Origin: Subtercola boreus
Lineage (GTDB): Bacteria; Actinomycetota; Actinomycetes; Actinomycetales; Microbacteriaceae
Assembly (NCBI RefSeq): GCF_006716115.1
Contig: NZ_VFOO01000001.1
Coordinates: 3,348,001-3,412,000 of the forward strand
Direction: 5' to 3'
DNA length: 64,000 nucleotides
Part shown: positions 37,303 to 46,318 of the stretch, piece after piece
How positions within the stretch are numbered: position 1 is the stretch's first letter
Layout of the letters: each line of letters starts with the position of its first letter
Position numbers and translations under genes: made by a program
Notes under the pieces: generated by a model
Seen by the model: the letters and a program-made list of their open reading frames with translations, nothing else
What the model was told of the DNA's origin: nothing
The model's database searches: none

Positions 37303-38124
37303 GTGACCTACGCGCCGTTCGAGCAGGCAGAAGCCGTAGTCCGACGTAACAACATCTCATGGCAGGGGCCGGAGGGCGCCCCGACCATCGTGTTCGCCCA
37401 TGGATACGGGTCGAGCCTTCAGATGTGGCGCCTGGTCGCCCCGCAGTTCGCTGACGACCACCGGGTCGTCCTCTTCGACCATGTCGGTTCCGGAGGCTCT
37501 GACCGCCAGGCCTACGACCGTGGCAAGTACGACTCCCTCCATGGTTACGCCGACGATCTCCGTGAGATCTGCCACTCGCTCGGACTAAAGGACATCGTGT
37601 ACGTCGGCCATTCCGTCGGCGCGATGATCGGCTGTCTCGCCGCGATTGCCGAACCCACCCTGTTCAGCTCTCTTGTCCTGGTCGGTGGATCAGCGAGATA
37701 CATCAACGACGAGGGCTACGTCGGCGGCTTCGAATCCGCCGACGTCGATGCACTCCTCGAGTCCCTGGACGCGAACTACCTCGCGTGGGCGTCCACCATG
37801 GCACCCGTCTTCATGGGGAATGCCGATCGCCCTGAACTGGCGGCAGAACTGTTGGACAGCTTTGCGAAAGCCGACCAGTCGGTAGCGCGTCAGTTCGCAC
37901 GGGTGACGTTCCTGTCCGACATGCGGGCGAAACTGAACTCGGTCTCCACGCCCACGCTCGTGGTGCAGTCGACGAACGACATCGTGGCACCGGTCGTCGC
38001 CGGCGAATTCCTGCGCGACAGGATTCCCGGCAGCAGGCTGGAAGTCCTCGAAGCCGACGGCCACTACGTGCACATCTCAGAACCGGAGAAGTTGACCTCG
38101 ACCATCAGAAGCTTCCTGTCATGA
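37303..38124 (+). CDS. RsbQ-like alpha/beta hydrolase (KAI2/D14 family)
   Basis: A 273-residue alpha/beta hydrolase of the RsbQ/KAI2 group. The catalytic triad is Ser104 in GHSVGAMIG, Asp226 in NDIVAP and His254 in DGHYVHIS; HGYGSSLQMWR provides the oxyanion hole. In Bacillus RsbQ activates the PAS domain of RsbP in the stress cascade. Here the stop overlaps the ATG of a PAS-GAF-GGDEF gene by four bases, so the likely partner is that protein. GTG start with a GGGGAGGG ribosome site. The ligand is unknown. Confidence 0.88.
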   Translation: MTYAPFEQAEAVVRRNNISWQGPEGAPTIVFAHGYGSSLQMWRLVAPQFADDHRVVLFDHVGSGGSDRQAYDRGKYDSLHGYADDLREICHSLGLKDIVYVGHSVGAMIGCLAAIAEPTLFSSLVLVGGSARYINDEGYVGGFESADVDALLESLDANYLAWASTMAPVFMGNADRPELAAELLDSFAKADQSVARQFARVTFLSDMRAKLNSVSTPTLVVQSTNDIVAPVVAGEFLRDRIPGSRLEVLEADGHYVHISEPEKLTSTIRSFLS

Positions 38125-39584
38125 ATCCAGGCGTGCAGGGACGGGATCTCTTCGATCTGGTTCCGTGCGGGCTGATCTCTGCGACCACCAGAGGCGTGAT
38201 CACGACGGTCAATGACACGTTCCTCGCCATGGTCGAGAGGAAGCGTGATGAGGTCGTGGGCCACCACCTCATCGAACTGCTGACTCCCGGAAGCAAGCTG
38301 TACTTCGAGACCGCCTTCATGCCGCAGTTGAAGGCCAAAGGACGCGCTGACGAAGTCACCTTCGATCTCCAGCTCCCGAAAGGCGAGACGCTCTCGATCT
38401 TCCTGAATGCCGTCGTCGATGCGGATCGCGATGGTGGCTGCATCCTGTTCGCTGTATTCGATGCGACTCTGCGGAGGCACTACGAACGGGAGTTGCTGGC
38501 GGCCCGCCGATTTGCCGAACGGTCTGAGACGAGAGTACGGATCCTGCAGACGGCAACGACAGCGTTCGGCGCGGCCGCGAGTGATGACGAGGTGGCGTCC
38601 GCTCTCGTCGTCGCTGCACTCGCCGCGACGGATGCGTCGACCGTCAGCGTCCATCTCAGCAATCCGGAGGGCGACTTCAGCGACCCGTCATCGGCAGCCA
38701 CCGAACCCCGTGTCGAGGCTGCTCTGCACGCCTCACTCATCAGCTCGATCCACCCCTCGCCGGACGGCAGTCGGTCGAATCCCTTCGCGACGGCCGTGTA
38801 TTCCGGGTCGGCCGAATTGGGCGCCCGCTTTCCCTCGGACCTCCACAGGCTGCATTCGGCCCACATCGAGGCGCTGGCCGTCGTTCCCCTCATCGACGAC
38901 GGCACCATCTGCGGCCTCCTGCTGATCAGTTTCGGACGCCCGCGTGGCCTGGACCCACAGACACTCCACCTGTTGGATTCGCTCGCCGAGCAGTCTGTTC
39001 TCGTTCTTCAGCGCATCCGTCTGCGTGAGCTGATCTCGTACAGGTCACTGCACGACACTCTCACGGGATTGCCGAACCGGCTCTCGCTGCAGATGCGCCT
39101 CGATCAGCTCCTCGCAGGATCGCGTCCGAGCCAGCGGGCGATAGCCCTGTTGTTCATCGATCTCGACGGATTCAAGGTGGTCAATGACAGGTTCGGGCAC
39201 CTGGCCGGCGACAGCGTACTGCGGCGGATCGGGGAGAGCCTCGAACAAGCCGTACGCTCCGGCGACATGATCGGGCGGCTCGGCGGTGATGAATTCCTTC
39301 TCGTCTGCGACGATGCCGACGAGCAGACCTTGATCGCCATTGCCGAGCGGCTCCGCGCCGCTGTTCGAAACACGCCCGTGGACGAAGAGTCGGGATTGTT
39401 CGTTTCGGCGAGTGTGGGAGTGAGCATCTACCGACCCGCCACGACACGCGAGAAGACAACAGGAGAGGCGCTCATCCAGTTGGCTGACGAAGCAATGTAC
39501 CAGTCGAAACGAACCGGTAAGGATCGGTCGACGATCGTCTATGCCGGTTCGTCTGAAATCCAGAGTGCCTCGTCTGAGATCTAG
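38121..39584 (+). CDS. PAS-GAF-GGDEF diguanylate cyclase
   Basis: A 487-residue signalling protein without membrane spans. An N-terminal PAS domain (about 5-120, FDLVPCGLISATTRGVITTVNDTFLAMVERKRDEVVG split over its start) is followed by a short coiled coil, a GAF domain (about 140-300) and a GGDEF domain with intact G388-G389-D390-E391-F392 active site and HDTLTGLPNRLSL entry motif. It should make cyclic di-GMP. No RxxD inhibitory site is evident just before GGDEF. The upstream RsbQ-like hydrolase probably controls the PAS domain. The last residues come from a short duplication that carries the stop. Confidence 0.9.
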   Translation: MNPGVQGRDLFDLVPCGLISATTRGVITTVNDTFLAMVERKRDEVVGHHLIELLTPGSKLYFETAFMPQLKAKGRADEVTFDLQLPKGETLSIFLNAVVDADRDGGCILFAVFDATLRRHYERELLAARRFAERSETRVRILQTATTAFGAAASDDEVASALVVAALAATDASTVSVHLSNPEGDFSDPSSAATEPRVEAALHASLISSIHPSPDGSRSNPFATAVYSGSAELGARFPSDLHRLHSAHIEALAVVPLIDDGTICGLLLISFGRPRGLDPQTLHLLDSLAEQSVLVLQRIRLRELISYRSLHDTLTGLPNRLSLQMRLDQLLAGSRPSQRAIALLFIDLDGFKVVNDRFGHLAGDSVLRRIGESLEQAVRSGDMIGRLGGDEFLLVCDDADEQTLIAIAERLRAAVRNTPVDEESGLFVSASVGVSIYRPATTREKTTGEALIQLADEAMYQSKRTGKDRSTIVYAGSSEIQSASSEI

Positions 39585-39590
39585 AGTGCT
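39549..39590. repeat. 21-bp duplication across the stop codon
   Basis: TCGTCTGAAATCCAGAGTGC at 39549 and TCGTCTGAGATCTAGAGTGC at 39570 repeat with few changes. The second copy has CAG changed to TAG, which forms the stop of the GGDEF gene. Confidence 0.75.
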
Positions 39591-39623
39591 TCGCCGAGCA
39601 CAGCGGGATGGCCGCCCGGGGGT

Positions 39624-40475
39624 TCAGCGCACGCGCGTCGCCTTGAACTGCAGGCGCGGGTGGGCGTAGAACTCCTGCGCCTCGACGAGCAGCAGTTCGC
39701 GGGATCCGGAGCGGTGCGTCAGGTCGATCAGGTCGAAGACGCTCGACGCCGCCCGCTCGAGCGAGACGCGCGCATCGCCCGTCTCGCGGTAGTGCGCCGT
39801 GAACAGTGCCGCCGTGACATCCCCGGAGCCGTTCGCCTTGAACGGCAGGTACGGCGTCTGGACGCTCCACGCGCCGGCGTCGTCGACGACGAGCATCTCG
39901 ATGGTCGACGGATCCCGGTCCGGGCGTTCGACGCTCGTCACGAGAACGACCGCGGGGCCCATCGCGCGGGCGAGGTCCACCGAGGCGAGGGTCGACTCGA
40001 GCGTGGTCGGTGTGGTTCCGGTCAGGTAGCCCAGCTCGAACTGGTTGGGCGTGATGATGTCCGCGATCGGCACGACCCGCTCGCGGAGGAGCTCGGGGAT
40101 CTCGGGTGCCACGAAACATCCGGATTTCGCGTTGCCCATCACCGGGTCGCACGCATAGATCGCCGACGGGTTGGCGGCCTTCACGCGTTTGACGGCGTCG
40201 ACGATCACGTCGCCGATGCCCACCCCGCCCTGGTAGCCCGAGAGCACCACGTCGATCTCGGGCAGCACTCCGCGCTCCTCGATGCCCAGGATGACCTCCC
40301 GCACGTCATCCGGTGAGATGAGCGGCCCGCGCCAGGCGCCGTAGCCGGTGTGGTTCGAGAAGGTCACCGTGTAGACCGGCAACACCTCCACGCCGATGCG
40401 CTGCAGGGGGAACACGGCTGCGGAGTTGCCGACGTGCCCGAAGGCGACGGCGGACTGGATGGAGAGGATCTTCAC
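39624..40475 (-). CDS. pdxY: Pyridoxal kinase PdxY
   Basis: A 283-residue ribokinase-fold vitamin B6 kinase. SIQSAVAFGHVGNSAAVFPLQ and NHTGYGAWRG at the N-terminus, YACDPVMGN, DIITPNQFELGYLTG and KANGSGDVTAALF (catalytic Asp) identify it. It phosphorylates pyridoxal to PLP. It follows a succinate-semialdehyde dehydrogenase gene on the same strand; PLP is the cofactor of the GABA transaminase that makes this semialdehyde, which may explain the pairing. Confidence 0.93.
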   Translation of the reverse strand: MKILSIQSAVAFGHVGNSAAVFPLQRIGVEVLPVYTVTFSNHTGYGAWRGPLISPDDVREVILGIEERGVLPEIDVVLSGYQGGVGIGDVIVDAVKRVKAANPSAIYACDPVMGNAKSGCFVAPEIPELLRERVVPIADIITPNQFELGYLTGTTPTTLESTLASVDLARAMGPAVVLVTSVERPDRDPSTIEMLVVDDAGAWSVQTPYLPFKANGSGDVTAALFTAHYRETGDARVSLERAASSVFDLIDLTHRSGSRELLLVEAQEFYAHPRLQFKATRVR

Positions 40476-40514
40476 CTCCCCATTCTCGCAGGGAGCAGAG
40501 GGCTGCCGGAGGCG

Positions 40515-41894
40515 TCAGGCGATGCGGATGAGCTTCTTGTTCGCGAACTCCTCGAGCGCGAATCGGCCCATCTCGCGGCCGGAGCCGGACCGTTTCACCC
40601 CGCCGAACGGGAGCTCCGCCGCATCCCCGAGCACCAGGTTGACCCACACCATGCCGGCATCGATGCCGTCCGCGACGCGGAGCGCCTGCTCCGGGTCGGT
40701 CGTGTACACGTACGAGCCGAGCCCGAACGGGGTGTCGTTGGCGAGGCGCACGGCCTCGGCCTCCGACGACACGCGGTAGAGCGCGGCGACGGGGCCGAAG
40801 AACTCCTCCCGGTAGGCATCCATCGTCGGGGTGACATCGGCCAGCACTGCGGGCGGAAAGAAGTTGCCGCGGGGTTCGCCGCTGGCCAGCACGGTGGCGC
40901 CCTGCACGACGGCGCGGCCGAGCTGCTCGGTCAGGCGCTCGGTGGCGGCGGCCGAGGAGAGCGGCCCGAGGAGGGTGCCCTCGGCGAACGGATCCGCCGG
41001 CTGCGCCTCGGTGAACGCCGCGGTGAACTTCGACGCGAACTCCTCGTAGAGGTCGTCGAGCACGATGAACCGCTTCGCGGCGTTGCAGGACTGGCCGTTG
41101 TTGTCGAGCCGGGCGTTCACGGCATCCTGCACGGCGGCGTCGAGGTCGTCGGTGGAGAGCAGGATGAACGGGTCGGAGCCCCCGAGTTCGAGAACGACCT
41201 TCTTCAGGTTCTTCCCTGCGAGCTCGGCCACGGCGGCGCCGGCCCGCTCGGAGCCGGTCACCGAGATCCCCTGCACGCGCGGGTCGGCGATCAGGGTCGC
41301 CACCTGGTCGTTGTCGGCGTAGATGTTCACGTAGACGCCCGTGTGAGCACCCGCCTCGGCGATCGCCGTGTCGAAGATCTCAGCGATGGCGGCGGCCGAC
41401 TCCGGGCACTGCGGGGCGTGCTTCAACAGGATTGTGTTGCCCACCACGATGTTCGGGCCGGCGAACCGCGCGACCTGGTAGTACGGGAAGTTCCACGGCA
41501 TGATGCCGAGCAGCACGCCGAGGCCCGAGCGGCGCACGAACGCCGATCCGTCCCCCTCGCTCAGCTCGATCGGCTCGTCGGCGAGGAACGCGGCGCCGTT
41601 GTCGGCGTAGTACTCGTAGATCGCCGCGGCGAAGTCGACCTCGCCGAGGGCTTGCTCGAGCGGCTTCCCCATCTCGCGCACCACGATGCGGGCGAGAGCG
41701 TCGCGGCGTTCGGTGTGCAGCTCGGCGACCCGGCGGATGAGGGCGGTGCGGGCATCCACCGACACCGTCCGCGACCACTCCGCGTACGCCGCGTGGGCGC
41801 TCGCGGCGGCTGCGTCCAGCTCCTCCGCTGTGATGGTCGGGTACTCCCTGACGGTTTCGCCTGTTGCCGGATCGATCACTGCGTAGTGGCCCAT
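40515..41894 (-). CDS. NAD(P)-dependent succinate-semialdehyde dehydrogenase
   Basis: A 459-residue aldehyde dehydrogenase. The base Glu lies in LELGGSDPFI and the nucleophile Cys in NNGQSCNAAKRFIV; MPWNFPYYQV and EEFFGPVAALYR are conserved. The short N-terminus and the S-D-P-F motif match the bacterial SSADH (Sad/GabD2) group. It is divergent from a small protein gene. Substrate specificity for succinate semialdehyde is likely but not proven. Confidence 0.85.
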   Translation of the reverse strand: MGHYAVIDPATGETVREYPTITAEELDAAAASAHAAYAEWSRTVSVDARTALIRRVAELHTERRDALARIVVREMGKPLEQALGEVDFAAAIYEYYADNGAAFLADEPIELSEGDGSAFVRRSGLGVLLGIMPWNFPYYQVARFAGPNIVVGNTILLKHAPQCPESAAAIAEIFDTAIAEAGAHTGVYVNIYADNDQVATLIADPRVQGISVTGSERAGAAVAELAGKNLKKVVLELGGSDPFILLSTDDLDAAVQDAVNARLDNNGQSCNAAKRFIVLDDLYEEFASKFTAAFTEAQPADPFAEGTLLGPLSSAAATERLTEQLGRAVVQGATVLASGEPRGNFFPPAVLADVTPTMDAYREEFFGPVAALYRVSSEAEAVRLANDTPFGLGSYVYTTDPEQALRVADGIDAGMVWVNLVLGDAAELPFGGVKRSGSGREMGRFALEEFANKKLIRIA

Positions 41895-41971
41895 GTCGTT
41901 GCTCCTGGGGTCTGGACGGAGACGTGATGGAAGGGGATCGCGTCCACGCTCAGGCTACTGGTTTCCTGTGA

Positions 41972-41986
41972 CGATCCACCGGATCG
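41972..41986. promoter_or_regulatory. Dyad CGATCC-ACC-GGATCG in divergent gap
   Basis: A perfect six-base inverted repeat with a three-base spacer; a further CGATCC half-site is at 42000-42005. It lies in the 176-base gap between the SSADH gene and the small CxxC protein gene. A regulator site is possible. Confidence 0.35.
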
Positions 41987-42070
41987 ATTTCGCCCGTACC
42001 GATCCTTTTCACATGCGCGAGGCGCAGAATGGTCTCACGGTTCACGAAGACGAGGCGGAAGGAGCGGGGC

Positions 42071-42478
42071 ATGCTGTACGACGGGCCCTCCGGGCCGCTC
42101 CGCCTGGCATCGGATGCCGCACAGCACCTGCGCGGCCCGGCAGCCGTTGCAGCGATCGGCCGGAGCGCCGCCACGCAGATCCGCGCCGTCGCCCCCCTGG
42201 TGCTGCTCTCGATGACCCGCGTTCTGCCGCACAACCTCGATGTGGGCTGCCCGCACTGCGACGTGGCCGAACGTCCCGTGCGCCTAGCCTTCACCGAATG
42301 GGACAGCGGGCGCTGGTTCGTCGTCGACCCGCAGCTCGGGATGCTCGGCGAGATCGAACTCGTCGGAACCTGTTACCGCGTATCCCATGCGGCGGATGCC
42401 AAGGGCGCCTCGTTCGGCTTCCCCTCCCTGCCGCTCGCGGTCTCCTACTTCGAGGAGTACGCGGCCGCCCTGGCATAG
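42071..42478 (+). CDS. Hypothetical protein with CxxC motif
   Basis: A 135-residue protein I cannot assign. It has a small CPHC knuckle (DVGCPHCDVAERPVRLAF), then a beta-rich part with WDSGRWFVVDPQLGMLGEIELVGTCYRVSHA. The ATG at 42071 follows AAGGAG at the right distance; an upstream ATG at 42029 has no ribosome site. No signal peptide or clear membrane span, though residues 25-50 are fairly hydrophobic. Divergent from SSADH. Confidence 0.6.
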   Translation: MLYDGPSGPLRLASDAAQHLRGPAAVAAIGRSAATQIRAVAPLVLLSMTRVLPHNLDVGCPHCDVAERPVRLAFTEWDSGRWFVVDPQLGMLGEIELVGTCYRVSHAADAKGASFGFPSLPLAVSYFEEYAAALA

Positions 42479-42499
42479 AACTGTCACTAACGCCCCTGC

Positions 42500-42530
42500 T
42501 AATGTCAGTTAGAGAGGCTAAGTGACATTA
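42500..42530. promoter_or_regulatory. 31-bp palindrome upstream of the fic gene
   Basis: TAATGTCAGTTAG and CTAAGTGACATTA form a 12-of-13 inverted repeat around AGAGG. A third half-site (CTGTCACTAA) lies at 42481-42490. It is far more A+T-rich than its surroundings and lies 28 bases before the fic start, so it is a probable operator. Confidence 0.6.
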
Positions 42531-42558
42531 CGCTCTCGACGACGACAGGAGCGAAGGA

Positions 42559-43752
42559 ATGACGGTGTGGCCGAAGCACGCGAGCCGCACGGTTGCCTGG
42601 CAGAGCGCCAGCCGACGCGGCAATCGCGAGGATGGCACCCTATCGGAGGTCACGGTATCGCTGCCGCCTCACATCGCTGAGCTGGCTGTCCCCTCGACTC
42701 CTCCGCGTGAACTTCTTCGTGCCCGATATGAGACCGAGGAACTCGAGCGAGTCGCCGGTGACGTGCTGCAGCCTCTCGCGGGGTTCCTGATCCGCATGGA
42801 ATCGGTCGCCTCCTCCCGCATTGAACAGGTGGAAGCCAGCACCACGGCGTTCGCGCGCGCCCTGGGCGGCCTGAAGGAGAACTCCTCCGCAGTGTCGATG
42901 GTCTCCGCCGGTCGCGCCATCACCGCACTCATCGGCGCATCTGAGACAAGAATCGAGCTCGAGCAGATCCTGCACGCGCACGACCTGCTCATGCGCGACG
43001 ACCCCGACGAACGTCACTACGCCGGCAGAGTCCGCGACGTGCAGAACTGGATCGGTGGTTCGCACTCTTCGCCGCGGAACGCGCTCTATGTGCCGCCACC
43101 GCCAGAACTCGTGCCGGACTACCTCATCGACCTGCTGGTGTTTGCCAACAGAGACGATGTCGACCCGATCGCCCAGGCCGCCATCGTGCACGCACAGTTC
43201 GAGAGCATCCACCCGTTCACCGACGGAAACGGCCGGATCGGCCGCGCGCTCATCGGCGCGGTGCTGCGCCGGCGCGGCGTGACCCCGGCAACGGTGCTGC
43301 CGGTCGCGTCGGGGCTGGCCGCCGATACCGACCACTATTTCAGGCTGCTCACCTCCTACCGGGCTGGCGTGGCCGAAGCGATCATCACCGATGTCGCGCT
43401 GTGCGTCGAGGTCGCCGCGCGCGAGGCTCGAGGAACGGCCCGGTCATTCGTCCTGTTTGCCGACGCGTGGCACCACGTGGTCGACAGCCGCGCGGGCAGC
43501 GCGACGGACAGCGTTCTCGACCTGCTGGTGGGCCTGCCTGTGTTCACGGCCGAGCAGTTGGCAGAACACGCCGGGCTGGCTGAGCGAGCGGTCTACCGCG
43601 CAATCGAGCAACTCCTCGCGTCTCGAATCATCGCTGAAGTCACGGACCGCAAGCGCGACCGGGTCTACGCCGTGAACGATGTGCTCGACGAGTTCGAGGA
43701 TCTCGACGAACGGATCAGGTCACGCGTCACCCGGCTTTGGGCGGCCGGCTGA
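42559..43752 (+). CDS. Fic-family protein AMPylase with C-terminal winged helix
   Basis: A 397-residue Fic protein. The active-site loop is HPFTDGNGRIGR (His218 to Arg229), fully conserved, so nucleotide transfer to a protein is expected. The N-terminal inhibitory-helix motif SSRIEQ (85-90) has Gln where class II Fic proteins usually have Gly or Asn after Glu89. A wHTH lies at the C-terminus (FTAEQLAEHAGLAERAVYRA). No antitoxin gene is adjacent. The gene has lower GC than its neighbours and follows a strong palindrome that it may itself bind. Confidence 0.9.
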   Translation: MTVWPKHASRTVAWQSASRRGNREDGTLSEVTVSLPPHIAELAVPSTPPRELLRARYETEELERVAGDVLQPLAGFLIRMESVASSRIEQVEASTTAFARALGGLKENSSAVSMVSAGRAITALIGASETRIELEQILHAHDLLMRDDPDERHYAGRVRDVQNWIGGSHSSPRNALYVPPPPELVPDYLIDLLVFANRDDVDPIAQAAIVHAQFESIHPFTDGNGRIGRALIGAVLRRRGVTPATVLPVASGLAADTDHYFRLLTSYRAGVAEAIITDVALCVEVAAREARGTARSFVLFADAWHHVVDSRAGSATDSVLDLLVGLPVFTAEQLAEHAGLAERAVYRAIEQLLASRIIAEVTDRKRDRVYAVNDVLDEFEDLDERIRSRVTRLWAAG

Positions 43753-43788
43753 TCGGCTGGCGCAACGGCGCAGTCGCAAACCGACAGG

Positions 43789-44712
43789 TCAGGGTTTGGC
43801 GACGTCGGCCCGCCGGGAGAGCTGCACGACTCCGTAGACGGCGAGCGCCCCCGCCACGATGAACGCGATGCTGGCCCACCAGGGCGCGGATGCCGCCTCG
43901 CCGAGCACCACGATGCCGATCGTCACACCGACCATCGGGTCGATCACGGTCAGTCCGGCGACGACCAGGTCGGGCGGCCCCGAGGAGTAGGCCGTCTGCA
44001 CGAAGTAGCTGCCCGCGAGCCCGGCGAGGATGAGCCCGACGATGCAGAGGATGGTCAGCCAGTCGCCTGACGTGATGTGGAAGGTGTCCATGAAGAGGGT
44101 CTGGATGCGCTCGATCACGACTTTGGCGAGGGTGGCGACGAACCCGAACAGGATGCCCGCCCCCACGATCCAGAAGATCGGCGTCGCGCGGCTCCGGAAC
44201 AGCACGAAGACCGTGACCACGATGGCCAGCACGACCGCGAGGATGATCAGCACAATGGCGAGCTGCGTCTCGTTGATCGGGAGCGTGGAGGTCGTGAGCG
44301 CGGCGACCGTCACGAAGAGGGCGATGCCGCCGACGCAGAAGGCGATCGCGCGGATCGTCGACCGGCTCAGCCGTGTCTTCGTGGTGCGGGAGTTCACGAT
44401 CGCCGTGATGACGAGCGCGATGGCGCCGAGCGGCTGCACGACGGTGAGGGGTGCGAGGTAGAGGCTGGTGAGCTGGAAGACGATCGCGAGGGCGAGCATC
44501 AGGGTGCCGAGCACCCACGACGGCCGCCGGACCAGCGCGAGTAGCTGTCTGACGTCGAGCCCGGACTTGCCGCCGCCGCCCGTGCGGGCGTCGACCTTGT
44601 TCACTCCCCGGTGCTGGAATTCCGCCCCGAGGGCAAGGAACACGGCACCGATCAGGGCGACGGGGATGCCGAGGGACTGCATCGGGGTCAGGGAGACGAG
44701 CTCAACGGCCAT
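43789..44712 (-). CDS. DMT-superfamily (EamA-like) membrane transporter
   Basis: A 307-residue protein with nine to ten predicted spans: an N-terminal span, a cytoplasmic segment rich in Gly and Lys, then an EamA-like repeat (YLAPLTVVQPLGAIALVITA and LVVAGLTVIDPMVGVTIGIVVLGE mirror each other). Related actinobacterial proteins are annotated as DMT family transporters or magnesium-transporter NIPA-like proteins. Substrate unknown. Convergent with fic. Confidence 0.8.
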   Translation of the reverse strand: MAVELVSLTPMQSLGIPVALIGAVFLALGAEFQHRGVNKVDARTGGGGKSGLDVRQLLALVRRPSWVLGTLMLALAIVFQLTSLYLAPLTVVQPLGAIALVITAIVNSRTTKTRLSRSTIRAIAFCVGGIALFVTVAALTTSTLPINETQLAIVLIILAVVLAIVVTVFVLFRSRATPIFWIVGAGILFGFVATLAKVVIERIQTLFMDTFHITSGDWLTILCIVGLILAGLAGSYFVQTAYSSGPPDLVVAGLTVIDPMVGVTIGIVVLGEAASAPWWASIAFIVAGALAVYGVVQLSRRADVAKP

Positions 44713-44775
44713 CGCGCCAACTCCGGTTCGTGCTCGGGTGCCGCGGCACCGTTCGACAGGTTCTCTCTATGAGTA

Positions 44776-46245
44776 TCAGGCCTGACCGACGAGGAGCGTG
44801 TACTTCGTCTCGAGGTATTCGGCGATTCCCTCGGCTCCGCCCTCCCGTCCGAGCCCGGACTGCTTCACGCCACCGAAGGGCGCGGAGGCATTTGACACCA
44901 CGCCCGTGTTGAGGCCCATCATGCCGGTGTCGATGCGGTCGATCATCCGGTGACCGCGTGCCAGATCGCGCGTGAAGACGTAGCCGACGAGGCCGTAGGG
45001 TGTGTCGTTCGCCTTCTCGACGGCCTCGTCTTCGGTGCGGAACGTCGAGATCGCGAGCACGGGCGCGAAGATCTCCTCGTTCAGGATGCGCGACCCTGCC
45101 ACGATGCCGGTGAGCACGGTCGGCGCGAAGAACGAGCCCGCTCCGTCGAGCTTCGACCCACCCGTGACCAGCTCGGCGCCCTGCGCGACCGCGTCGTCGA
45201 CGAGGGCTGCGGTGTTCGCCACGGCGCTGTCGGTGATGAGTGGGCCGATCCGCACGCCCTCCTCGGTTCCGCGGCCCACTTTCAGCTCACTGACCCGGTC
45301 GCCCAGGCGTCGGCTGAACTCCGCAGCGACGTCTTCGTGCACGAGGAAGCGGTTCGCGGCGGTGCAGGCCTGGCCGATGTTGCGGAACTTCGCGAGCAGG
45401 GCGCCCTCCACGGCGGCGTCGAGGTCGGCGTCCTCGAAGACGACGAACGGAGCGTTGCCACCGAGCTCCATCGAGGTGCGGAGCACGTTGTCGGCGGCCT
45501 GCTTCAGCAGCGTGACGCCGACGGGGGTGGATCCGGTGAAGCTGAGCTTCCGCAGCCGGGTGTCGGCGATGACCGACGCCCCGAGGTCTTTCGAGCGGCT
45601 CGTCGGCACCACGTTCAGCACGCCGGCCGGGAGCCCCACTTCGTCGAAGAGAGCCGCGAGGTGGAGGGTGGTGAGGGGGGTCAGCTCGGCGGGTTTGATC
45701 ACCACGGTGCATCCGGCAGCCAGGGCCGGAGCGATCTTGCGGGTGGCCATCGCGAGCGGGAAGTTCCACGGGGTGATGAAGAAGCAGGGGCCGACGGGCC
45801 GGTGCGACACGATCGTCTGGCCGGTGCCCTCCGGGTTCAGGCCGTAGCGGCCGCTGATTCGCACGGCCTCCTCGCTGAACCAGCGCAGGAACTCCCCGCC
45901 GTAACTGACTTCGCCGTCGGCCTCGGCGAGCGGCTTGCCCATCTCGAGCGTCATCAGCAGGGCGAAGTCGGCCCGTCGTTCGACGAGCAGGTCGAATGCA
46001 TCGCGGAGGATCGTGCTCCGGCGCCGGGGCGCGGTGGCCGCCCACTCCGCCTGCGCCGCCACGGCCGCATCGAGGGCACGGATGCCGTCGGCGGGGCTCG
46101 CGTCCGCGACCCGTCGCAGTTCGAGGCCCGTCGCCGGGTCGCTCACCCCGAAGGTGCGGTCGCCCTCGGCCGGCTGCCACTCACCCCCGATGAAGAGGTC
46201 GGTGCGGATTCCCTGGAGGAGTGTGGTTTCAGCGGTTGACGTCAT
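44776..46245 (-). CDS. gabD: Succinate-semialdehyde dehydrogenase GabD type
   Basis: A 489-residue aldehyde dehydrogenase. Glu base in MELGGNAPFVVFED, Cys nucleophile in NIGQACTAANRFLVHEDVA, and the C-terminal APFGGVKQSGLGREGGAEGI are GabD signatures. It makes succinate from succinate semialdehyde. It lies downstream of a Zn-alcohol dehydrogenase, and a divergent Fe-alcohol dehydrogenase follows, a set that would fit 4-hydroxybutyrate or 1,4-butanediol oxidation. ATG 46245; the longer open frame is an artefact of the neighbour. Confidence 0.9.
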   Translation of the reverse strand: MTSTAETTLLQGIRTDLFIGGEWQPAEGDRTFGVSDPATGLELRRVADASPADGIRALDAAVAAQAEWAATAPRRRSTILRDAFDLLVERRADFALLMTLEMGKPLAEADGEVSYGGEFLRWFSEEAVRISGRYGLNPEGTGQTIVSHRPVGPCFFITPWNFPLAMATRKIAPALAAGCTVVIKPAELTPLTTLHLAALFDEVGLPAGVLNVVPTSRSKDLGASVIADTRLRKLSFTGSTPVGVTLLKQAADNVLRTSMELGGNAPFVVFEDADLDAAVEGALLAKFRNIGQACTAANRFLVHEDVAAEFSRRLGDRVSELKVGRGTEEGVRIGPLITDSAVANTAALVDDAVAQGAELVTGGSKLDGAGSFFAPTVLTGIVAGSRILNEEIFAPVLAISTFRTEDEAVEKANDTPYGLVGYVFTRDLARGHRMIDRIDTGMMGLNTGVVSNASAPFGGVKQSGLGREGGAEGIAEYLETKYTLLVGQA

Positions 46246-46318
46246 GGCGCTTCCTGTCGTGTCTGCTGTTTCAGCGTAACCCTCGGATCCCGCGTCAGTC
46301 TCGGGTTCAGGGTCAGTC

